Positions 55,770-64,000 of a stretch of 64,000 nucleotides of DNA are shown here, piece by piece. The number at the start of each line of letters is the position of its first letter. Within the stretch, counting starts at the first letter, position 1. Source of the stretch: Bettongia penicillata ogilbyi (lineage: Eukaryota; Chordata; Mammalia; Diprotodontia; Potoroidae); assembly GCA_023548195.1 (NCBI GenBank), contig JAJHZJ010000311.1, forward strand, positions 6,111,538 through 6,175,537, given 5' to 3'. A program made the translations under genes and the position numbers. Below the pieces are notes generated by a model. That model was not told where the DNA came from, ran no database searches, and saw nothing but the letters and a program-made list of their open reading frames with translations.

Positions 55770-56240
55770 CAGCTTGGAACTTCAAGATCAAACATAAAAT
55801 CCTGTTTGTCACAAAGATCTTCATATCTGTGCCTGTTTCTGCCTTTCCTGTCTTCTTTCTCCTCCACACATTCTACAATCCAATGACCATGTGACAGTGT
55901 CTTAGCCCTGGCTACCCCCATGCCTTGAATCCTGTCCCTCCTCACCAATGCCCAGCATCCTTCAAGACTCAGCCCAGTGACCACCTGCTGCAAGAGGCCT
56001 TTCCTGGCTCCTCTCCCCCTAACCCCTGGGGTTTTTCCATCGAAGATTACCGCCTTCTACTCTGCATGTATGCTATATGTATCTATGTGTTTGCTCATTG
56101 TCACCTTCACTCTGATGTAAGACCTGTAAGGGCAGGAATCTTTTTTTGGATTTTTGCATTTCTTTGTATATTCTCAATGCTTACCACAGCGCCTGGAACA
56201 TAAAAAGGATTTAATAAATGCTTGGTGATTGAATAACTTT
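55770..56240 (+). mobile_element. L2 3' portion
   Basis: 'ccttcaagactcagcccagt' (about 55961), 'gcaagaggcctttcctggct', 'aagacctgtaagggcaggaa' and the terminal 'ggatttaataaatgcttggt' are a well-ordered sense L2. Frames here (55925-56203) are L2-derived. Confidence 0.85.
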
Positions 56241-56261
56241 GAATTATCTTTCACCACAGTG

Positions 56262-56735
56262 GTGTGAAACTCACACAAAAGCATGGGTCATGAATCCATA
56301 CATAAGGATCGCTGAGCCACACATGGAACAATTTTGAAAGGCAATGTTTTATACATTTTATTGTATTTTTATTCATTTTGTTAATTATTTCTCAATTGCT
56401 AGCAACACAGTATGTTTTTATTATACAGCCAAAACTTTTTTCAGTTTTGTTCTCCTGACCCTTGTCCCTGCCCACCCAGGACCATAAAGCCCTTCCTCCC
56501 ACCCTGCCCCCACTCCCAGAACTCCTACCCCTTCTCCAGGGTGCTTTCCTGTGTAGTAAGAGATGTTGTTTTTCCCCACCCCTTTCCTTTTTCTGCCTTT
56601 CCCCTCTCCTCCTGACTAAAGATGAATTTGTACATTACACATTTTGTTATATTTTTAAAAAATTCTGAATTACATTTTAATGTGTACTCAGTGAGGGGGT
56701 GGCCTCTGGACTCTGACACCTCTGTTAAATGACAC
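56262..56735 (+). mobile_element. DNA-transposon-like element, family C, apparently split
   Basis: The left end 'cagtggtgtgaaactcacac' and the right end 'ggactctgacacctctg' are inverted and hAT-like (CAG...CTG). The flanking parts ('attgtatttttattcatttt' and 'gaattacattttaatgtgta') match the copy at 25000. Between about 56403 and 56645 lies CC-rich sequence foreign to the other copy. No target duplication was identifiable. Confidence 0.6.
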
Positions 56736-57375
56736 CAAGTGGGAAAGCTGAATGGCTAGCTGGGCCACCTTGATCCACCCAGGCCTGATAAACTGCAGAA
56801 ATTCTAAATGCCTTTCCTTGTTCTCTTTACATTCCTTTATTTACAAAGCATGGTGGTTGACAGATTTGTACAGTGAAAGGAACAGAAATGTTCAACAAGG
56901 TTTTCAAGAGGCTGGTTATCTGGCTGCATGTCATAGCTGCTAGGAAACAAACAGCAGGGCCACTAGAAACAGGCCCAAGTGCAAGCTTGCTCCATTTACG
57001 CTGCAAACCAGCTTCAAGTTCCTTTCACTAAATGAGGCCTGCAATATGGCTATTCTTTCATTTTGGCTAAGCAGTGATCTACTGTAGGATTTTTTTAAAA
57101 AGACAAAATCCCTGCACTTCAAAATAGTCCTTCATGCCTGGCTAATGATCCTACATGGGGACAGATGGAGAAAAGTTCTTTCTACAGAAAAAAGTAGATT
57201 TTTAGTTAGAGAAAAGAGAGAGTCCTAGGTTTTATTCTTGACTTGCCACTAATTTGTTATGACCTCATAAAAGTAATTTGCTCCCCTGGTGTCTCAAGCC
57301 ACTACACTAGACAAAATTCCATGATATGAGGCAACATAGAGATAATGAGACAACAGTGAGATAATATTTTTCTAA
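56736..57375. other. Mostly unique interval
   Basis: A worn sense MIR may be present at about 57215-57300 ('attcttgacttgccactaat'). No exon recognised. Confidence 0.45.
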
Positions 57376-57618
57376 AAATAATAGCTAACATCTGTAAAAT
57401 GTTTTAAAGTTTGCAAAGAAATTTAGATATGTTATCTCATTTGAGTCTTAACAACCCTGTTAGGTAGGTGCTTCATTATCTCATTTTTCAGATGAGAAAA
57501 ATGAGACCAGAAAAGGTTAAGTGACTTGTCTAAGGTCACACAGTACTAAATGTATGAAGATTTGAGCTCACATCTTCCTGACTACACTGCAACAACCTAT
57601 TCCCTGTGCCACCTACAA
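57376..57618 (-). mobile_element. MIR/CORE-type SINE, antisense, near full length
   Basis: 'aatagctaacatctgtaaaa', 'ccctgttaggtaggtgcttc', 'agtgacttgtctaaggtcac' and 'ctattccctgtgccacctac' in antisense order. Confidence 0.86.
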
Positions 57619-57619
57619 A

Positions 57620-57800
57620 TGGCCTCTCCTGGTCTCCTTGTCCATTTAAGTCTCACCCTTTAAAATGACCTTAAAGTTACCTTTCTTCTGCTCTCTACAT
57701 ACAAATTTATCTTGTACTCACCCAGCACCTATTTATTCACATGTTGTCTCCTGCATTAATACGAAAGATCCTGGAGGACAAGTACTTAAACAAAGGAGGC
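57620..57800 (+). mobile_element. L2 fragment
   Basis: 'cagcacctatttattcacat' and 'gttgtctcctgcatta' with upstream 'ttatcttgtactcacc' resemble the sense L2 3' region. Confidence 0.55.
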
Positions 57801-58225
57801 AAGAAGGAGGAACTAAGTCCAGGCCCACCCTGCTCTGAAACCACCACACACACCACTCTGCACCCCCTCAGTCTTAGTTATCCTCACAAGTATAGTTACA
57901 GGGGAAATTCCTACTCAAGGGACAGATGTCATCATAAAACACAATAAATCACTTTGATTACATACAACAAAATAATATTTGCATAAACAAAATCAATGAA
58001 GATGGAATACTAAGAGAAAAAGTCTAGTGGGAAAAAGAGTTGAATCAAATACCCCCGATAAAACTCTGATATCCAAGATCTCTAGAGAGTGGACAGAAAC
58101 ATAGGAGACACAGAACCATTTTCCAGTGTACAAATGGTAAAGGGATATAAGCAGTTTTCAAAGAATTGCAAATGGCAAACAACCACCTGAAAACATAACT
58201 TCAAATCTTAAATAGTATATGACAA

Positions 58226-58489
58226 GCAAATTATATTGTTCAGTCATTTTCATTCTTGTTCAACTCCTCCTTGTGACCCCATGTGAGATTTCCTTGGCAA
58301 AGATATTGAAGGGGCTTACCATTTCCTTCTCCAGCTCATTGTATAAATGAGGAAACTGAGGCAAACAGAATTTAAGTGACTTTCCCAGGGTCACACAGCT
58401 AGTAAATGTCTGAGACCAGATTTGAACTCAGGAAGATAAGCCTTCCTAACTCCAGGTCTGGTGCTCTATCTATTGTCCTATGCAAATTA
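58226..58489 (-). mobile_element. tRNA-derived SINE with RTE-type tail, antisense, in L1 with target duplication (element 58234-58481)
   Basis: Direct repeat gcaaatta at 58226-58233 and 58482-58489 brackets the element. Inside: 'tcctccttgtgaccccatgt', 'tccttggcaaagatattgaa', 'tttcccagggtcacacagct' and 'tttgaactcaggaagataag'. The target lies in the L1 segment that normally reads '..atgcaaatta..', so the duplicated motif is part of the host L1. Confidence 0.92.
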
Positions 58490-58514
58490 CAGCAATTGAG
58501 ATTTCAACTCAAAA

Positions 58515-58705
58515 TTAATCAACAAATTTTTATTAAGCACTGACTGTATGCCAAGCACTGGACATACAAAGCCAAAAAGCAGCCAATGCAGGCACTTAAG
58601 TAGCTTGTTCTCTACTGAAGGAAGCTAGACTCCATATAAGCATATATGAAAGATAAGGTAAATACAAGAGATTTTGAGTTAAGGCATTGACAGCAGTACT
58701 CGTAT
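58515..58705 (-). mobile_element. L2 3' end, antisense, lying inside the L1
   Basis: 'caacaaatttttattaagca' followed by 'ctgactgtatgccaagcact' and 'cagccaatgcaggcacttaa' is an antisense L2 terminus flanked on both sides by collinear L1 sequence. Confidence 0.72.
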
Positions 58706-59464
58706 CCTGAAAACTGTCAAACGTGACAAAAAATGCAGTCAATGTTGGAGAGGCTGAAGCAAGACAGGCACATTAACACATTGTCAGAGCTGGCCCCAAT
58801 CTTCAATATATCAATTTGGAATGATGCAAGGAAATTATTCATAAATTATTCATACCCTTTGACTCATCATTTCCATTACATATAACTCCAGGAAACAAAG
58901 GCCCAATGGGTAATATCAAAATATACATAGCAGTGCTCCTTGTGATAGCAAAAATTGGAAACTAAGTGAGTGCTCATCATTTGGAGAATGGTTGAAATAA
59001 CTGTGGTCATGAAATTTAATGGAAAAATATTCTGCAATAAGAAATGATGACTATGAGGAATTTCAAGCAATATGAGAAATTTTTATGGATTTTTGCAAAG
59101 ATAAGGAGGACCAAAAATAATGCATGACAACTAAAATGTAAACAGAGATCACCCCAAAAAGAACAAAATACTGAATGAGTGAAAAAAACACCAAAAATGT
59201 TTTCAGAAATAAGATGATAAAATACACTTCCTTCCTTGTAGCAAAAAAGAGAAAGATTACTGTAAGGGTCCTGTGTTTGTCAGATGTGGTCACTGTGGTG
59301 AGAATTTTTGCTTTGCTATAAGGTCGGATTAATTCTGTAGGGAGAGTTAGGAATATTCCAGTAATGACAAATATGGAAACAAAAGGCAAAAATAAAACTT
59401 TTTTTCAAAGAAGACAAGGCCTAGGTTTGAAGTTGAAAAATGGCTTAGATATTCTATGAAAAGA

Positions 59465-59630
59465 TATCTATTTTATATTTACTTACATATGTAAATACCA
59501 CCTCTCCCAAAAGAATACAAGCGTTTTGAGGACAGGGTTTATTTAATTTTTGTCTTCATATTCCCCAAGAACCTAGCACAGTACCTCCCCCATTCTTTAA
59601 AAATGCTTAGTGGTTATTTAAGCAAATGAA
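59465..59630 (+). mobile_element. L2 3' end
   Basis: 'aagaatacaagcgttttgag' followed by 'gacagggttt', 'aacctagcacagtacctccc' and 'aaaatgcttagtggtt'. Confidence 0.75.
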
Positions 59631-60076
59631 ATCCTCCTATTTTAATTGATGATGTAATAAATTTCTCAAATAGCCTCTTTCTAATATCTGATGGCTACTT
59701 ACAGGCAGGCAGTTCCTTTAAATGTCTACCCCTAAATTCCTTCTGCTGCTACCTTAGCTCATTTCATCTTTTCCTGGTCTCTTCGGAAGCAAAGAATGAG
59801 GGCTCACCATCATTCACGCAGAGTATCTCTAACATCTTAAGATCTAACTTCCTAAACCCAATTCTTTCAATCTATGTTATTCTGCCTAATTTATTTCATT
59901 TCCCATTTAATCTCAAAAGATGTAGCTAAAGTTCAAGTCAGAAATAAAAGCAATGAAATTGTGGGGAAATCTGTATCTCTGCTATTTCACCTTGCCAAAT
60001 GATTACTGCCTCCTCCACCTGTTACATTTAGAACAGGACATGAGAAGAGTAAGCAAGCATACACAAGAGTGTGCAA
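59631..60076. other. Unique interval
   Basis: Nothing recognised. Confidence 0.45.
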
Positions 60077-60184
60077 ACACACACACACACAGACACACAC
60101 AGACACACACACACACACACACAGACACACACACACAGACACACACACACACAGACACACACAGACACACACACACAGACACAC
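60077..60184 (+). repeat. (CA)n with periodic CAGA units
   Basis: ACACAG and ACACACAG units alternate over about 108 bases. The His/Thr and Cys/Val frames here are artefacts. Confidence 0.96.
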
Positions 60185-60589
60185 TTTTGCTTTTTATGGC
60201 ATCTGTCCCCACTTACCCTGGATCTCCTCAGCTACCCTGCTTACAGCAGTCACCAAGTGTGTTAAGTGTTCTTTCTAACATTATTACAAGGAGAGGTAGA
60301 CCCTGGGTCACCTTAATGAGGTGGAAGATTACATCTGATTGGTCTCCATCTGAAAGTCAGTACAGCCCAGAAGCACAGTCACCCTTCCTCGCTTAGCCCT
60401 GAGAGAACAACAGCCTCTGTGTGCACCTGACTGAAAGAGAACTGCTTCCTTTCTATTGCTAATAAGCCAGCAGAAAATCCACAGGAATAAGGCTGGTTAC
60501 AATCCATAGGAAAAGGCTGGCTCTTAACTTTCAGTGGCAATCATCCAAAGGAAGGGAGAGCATATCACCTGAGCTGCTAAGCTGCCATC
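60185..60589. other. Unique interval between two microsatellites
   Basis: No repeat or exon recognised. Confidence 0.45.
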
Positions 60590-60591
60590 TC

Positions 60592-60649
<58 letters not shown>

Positions 60650-60664
60650 CCTCCCTCCCTCCCT

Positions 60665-60738
<74 letters not shown>

Positions 60739-60755
60739 TCCTCCCTCCCTCCCTA
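60590..60755 (+). repeat. (TC)n with (CCCT)n microsatellite
   Basis: Two CT blocks flank about seven CCCT units near 60646-60670, and the tract ends in CCCT units near 60736-60755. Arg/Glu-rich - strand frames here are artefacts. Confidence 0.97.
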
Positions 60756-61229
60756 AGGTTTAGTGCCACTTACTTGAGAATATGGCTTTAAAGATGGCAA
60801 ACACTTGTGTTTCTGGAAGACTTTTCAGCAGAGGATGCTGAAGAATTCACAAACACAGATTATGCAGCCAACATTCTTTATGCAGATACCGTGGGAAGGA
60901 CAGGTGGTCATCAGTTACTCTTTCCATTCACACCTACAGATAAAGAAAGCAATCACCAATATGAGCATTCTCATTCTATAGGAAAGCAAACATGAATCTA
61001 GAGTCAGACTTCAATCATTCATATTAACTAGCAAAGAGGAGGAGTGACTATTTCAAATGGCAGATAATCCACAAATCATTCAAGTTTGGCTTTGGAAAGC
61101 ATTCCATAAATTCTCTGACAAGTTCACTATCCTAAATATTTTTTCATTTAAACTGATGCAAAAACAGTGCTATCTTCCCTGAACACACAGCCAGTTGAAC
61201 CAATTCACATCTCTCTCAATAATGTGTTA
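60756..61229. other. Unique interval
   Basis: No recognised repeat until the L2 at about 61230. The 62-codon frame at 60807-60995 is acidic at its start but otherwise unremarkable. Confidence 0.4.
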
Positions 61230-62630
61230 GTGTACCGATCTTCTCACGGCTCCTCCAGCATTGATAGCTCTGGGTTTTATAACTGTCACAATTTTCAGCC
61301 TGTATACAGCGGTAGAGTGGAAAGAGCTGTGGGGATAGCCCAAGGCTCTGACTTGGGGCCCCTTCTCTTCTATCTCCATACTTCCTTGGTGATTTCATCA
61401 ACTGTCATATGTTCAATTATCATTTCTATACAAATGATTTCCAGATCTTTATATCCCTAGTCTTTATACAATGCAACTGTCCCACATCATTTATTACCTA
61501 CTAAAAATTCCAAATCAGATGTCTTTAGCTAAACTTAACAAAAACTGAACTCATCTTTCAAAGCCAGCCCACTTCTACACTCCCTTTTTCCACTGAGGAT
61601 ACAATCAGCTTTCAAGTCACTGCTGACTTTTCATTTTCTCTCACTCCACGTAGCCAATCACTTGTTGCTCAATCTTATTGATTCCACCTCCACAGCATCT
61701 CCTGAATTCATCCATCACACAAGTTCAAGCCCTTATCACAGTTCACCTAGACTTGTGAAATTAACCTAACTAGCCTCCCTTGCTTCAAATAGCTCTCCTT
61801 TTCAAGCCATCCTCCCTCCAGCTGATTGTAAGAGCTACAGTAGCAGCCTACCCAATCCACTAAAGAACAACCCCCTGGGACAGCTCAAAGCTCCTTGTTA
61901 AATAAATCAGGTAACATCCCAAAGGCACTTTTCCTTTCCAGCAGTATCAGCTACCTTCCACTTGCCCCAGAGTCTTCCCTCCCCTTCCACTAGTATGAAT
62001 CAACACCAACGGTCACCCCATAAGTGCTCCTCACTCCTCCTCCCAATGCTAGGTTGACCTAGATTCACATACAAACACTATAAAATGATCAGACTTGACA
62101 GGTTTGAGGAGAGTGCCCCGTCTCTCCAGGGCTCCAATGGACCAGAATGACTTCCCACCATCTTTCCTGAACATCCAACATATCCTAAGTTGGTCCCCTC
62201 AAGTTTGTCTTCTTACACCGTATTCTCTTCCATATACTGTTCGGTCCAATGACACTGACCTCCATACTACTCCACAAACAAGATGTTCCACCTCTCAGCT
62301 CCGGGCATTTTCTGCAATTGTCTCCTTGCCTGGAATGCTCTCCCTTCTCATGGCCACCTATTGGGTTCCTTGGCTTCCTTTATGTCCCAGCTAAAGCTGC
62401 ATCTTTTACAGGAAGCTTTTCCCAACCTCTCTAAATTCTAGAGCCTTCCCTCTCTTAATTAATCCCTATTTATCTTACATTTAGTTTGTGCATATTTATT
62501 TGCTTGTTGTCTCCTTTATTTGATTTTAAACTCCTTGAGGACAGAGACTGACTCTGGCCTCTTTTTGTATCCCTAGCACTTACCACACGGTGGTTACTTC
62601 CTAAATGTTCACTAAGTCAATAAAGCTGCC
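61230..62630 (+). mobile_element. L2, long sense copy including the reverse-transcriptase motif
   Basis: The frame near 61332-61379 reads GIAQGSDLGPLLFYLHTS, the L2 version of the reverse-transcriptase P/AQG block. It continues into a worn YADD region (61420-61440). Then come 'tctccttgcctggaatgctc' (62320), 'cccagctaaagctgcatctt' (62385), 'ctccttgaggacagagactg' (62531) and the 3' end. No active protein is encoded. Confidence 0.85.
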
Positions 62631-62699
62631 TTGCTTTACGGTTCTGTGTTCTCCGTGTTTCTTTGTATGGAACTTCAATATTCCAAACTGTCCTAAGTC

Positions 62700-63215
62700 T
62701 GCCAAAATGATAAGCTCAAAGCACAGATCTTACTGTGTAACTATCCAGCTTGACTTCTGTGGTTCCCTACTATCTCTAAAGTCAAATATAAATCCTCTGT
62801 TTGATGTGTGAAGTCCTTGACAATCTTGTTCCAATCCTTACTTACAGTTTTATTTTATATTACTCTCTTTCATGCATTCTTTAGTCCAAACAAATAGACC
62901 TTCTTACTATTCCTCATATGACATTGCATTTCCCAGCTCCATGCCTTTGAATAGGATGTTCCCCATGCCTGAAGCACATTCCCTCCTTATTATCTGCCTC
63001 TTCCTCAGCCCTTCCTGAGCTATCAGTGCCCACTCATTACCAGGAATTTACTTTATGTCCATGTGGTTTGCTCATGTAGAATATAAGCTCCTTAAGGACA
63101 GAGATTATTTCATTTTTGTCTTTGTTTTCCCAGCACAGTTCTGGAACACTGTAGGTACTAACTCTAACACAAAATGCTTGCTGATTAATTAAAATCAAAT
63201 GACTGAATGCCATAA
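62700..63215 (+). mobile_element. L2 3' portion, second copy in tandem
   Basis: 'tgtggttccctactatctct' (62758), 'cagctccatgcctttgaata' (62935), 'tagaatataagctccttaag' and 'gtaggtactaactc'. It lies head-to-tail behind the previous L2. Confidence 0.78.
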
Positions 63216-63239
63216 AGAATACGAACAAAACTTCTGAAA

Positions 63240-64000
63240 GAAATACAAACTATAAGCCACCATATAGAAAAATTCTACTGATCAATAATAATAAAAAGTA
63301 AGTGAAACAACTCTGAGCTTTCATCTCATACAGAAATTGGCGAAGATAATAAAAAAGGGAAATAGTCAATGTTGAAGGAATTGCTGGAAGTCAATTTCAC
63401 TAATACACTATTAGGAGAGCTGGGAACTGGACCAACCGTTCTGGAATGGCATTTGGAATTGTATGGCAAAAGTTACTGAACTGTTCATCCCCTTTGACCT
63501 CATCTCCACTCTAGGAAATGAAATGCAAAAAGAAAGTTCTCATATGTATGAAAATATTCATGGAAGCAATTTTAGGGTAGTAAAAAAAACACTGGAATCA
63601 AGTAGGCACTCTTCTATTGTGGAATGGTTGAACAAATTGTAGTATATGCATATATACAGAATATAACTGTGCCATAAGAAATGACAAATGAGAAATGCAA
63701 ATCTAAAGTGGATGGGAGGGAAACATTCATCACAGCCTAGAGGAAGACAGGAAATGTGAAGAATGGTGGGAATTGATACAAAGCAGGCAGAATCAGAAGA
63801 AGCATATGCAACAATGAATACAGGAATATAAATAAAAACAACACAAAAAGTCATTGGAATTCATAATAAAGGCAGTGACCACTATATTCCTAAATCAGAT
63901 GAGCACAGACACAGAAATATTGATGATATTAGATGGTCAGTTTTGCTAGGCTGTTTTTTCTTTGTTACAAATGAGTATCGGGGGGCTGTGGACTGGAGGA
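63240..64000 (+). mobile_element. LINE-1 3' portion, running off the window
   Basis: 'gtgaaacaactctgagcttt' (63303), 'attgtggaatggttgaacaa' (63617) and 'tgtgccataagaaatgacaa' (63669) follow the late ORF2 and 3' region. The end is not seen. Confidence 0.78.

Larger units (their letters stand above)
57945..59400 (+). mobile_element. LINE-1 3' half, interrupted twice
   Basis: L1 order: 'caaatggtaaagggatataa' and 'gcagttttcaaagaattgca' (58131-58167), then a SINE insertion, a short L1 patch (58482-58514), an antisense L2 patch, then 'tgcagtcaatgttggagagg' (58734), 'atttggagaatggttgaaat' and the tail to about 59400. Stops and indels are numerous. Confidence 0.8.

Noticed and set aside
59953..60396. 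His/Thr-rich 147-codon frame and its Cys/Val counterparts
   Set aside because: They span the CA microsatellite, and the flanks show no coding features.
61167..61460. A 97-codon host gene
   Set aside because: It contains the L2 motif GIAQGSDLGPLLF and is part of an L2 copy.

Overview
The window is ordinary AT-rich vertebrate intergenic or intronic DNA, and its repeat content points to a marsupial. Three things support this. First, there are many LINE-1 copies whose 3' ends share a decayed segment of the type I associate with marsupial L1s. Second, there are tRNA-derived SINEs with a typical GTTCAAATC B-box, and a subset of them carries a tail shared with BovB-like RTE elements. Third, old MIR, L2 and L3/CR1 copies are abundant. 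The species cannot be fixed from the sequence alone. I recognise no intact protein-coding gene, no functional RNA gene, no CRISPR array, no prokaryotic operon and no virus genome. Most open reading frames here are chance frames, L1/RTE/L2 remnants or microsatellite translations.

Layout. Positions 1-10 kb hold a 5'-truncated L1 with an expanded CCTT microsatellite in its 3' region, two antisense L1 pieces, a hairpin-forming hAT-type MITE with a target duplication, another L1 tail and a second short MITE. Positions 10-18 kb are mainly MIR/CORE-type SINEs, one L2, a perfect 32-bp tandem repeat and long unique stretches. Positions 18.5-20.5 kb are a dead BovB-like RTE copy bracketed by a perfect 20-bp direct repeat. 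Positions 21-34 kb hold SINEs, L2s, GA/CA microsatellites, two opposite copies of an unassigned SINE with A/C-rich tails, and an L2 reverse-transcriptase remnant. Positions 34-47 kb hold a 1.3-kb antisense L2, an L2 cleanly split by a short L1, a second hairpin MITE, and two direct copies of an unnamed CA-containing repeat about 2.1 kb apart. Positions 47-64 kb hold an internally deleted RTE, an L3/CR1 3' end, several nested SINE-in-L1 and SINE-in-SINE insertions, a split hAT-like element, large CA and CT microsatellites, two sense L2s and an L1 that runs off the right edge.

Possible genic sequence. The best host exon candidate is a short reading frame on the + strand at 54960-55081, with a good splice acceptor and a stop codon. 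Weaker exon-like segments lie on the - strand at 29025-29187, 27674-27796 and 11474-11527. None matches a protein I recognise, and none should be treated as a gene without homology or RNA evidence.

I did not find a convincing undescribed biological system. The most informative signals are structural: nested insertions with readable target duplications, the dead RTE with an undamaged target repeat, the SINE tail that appears to join the two ends of an RTE, and the unassigned repeat families. All family calls come from memory of consensus patterns, not from a database search, and repeat boundaries are approximate unless a target duplication is stated.
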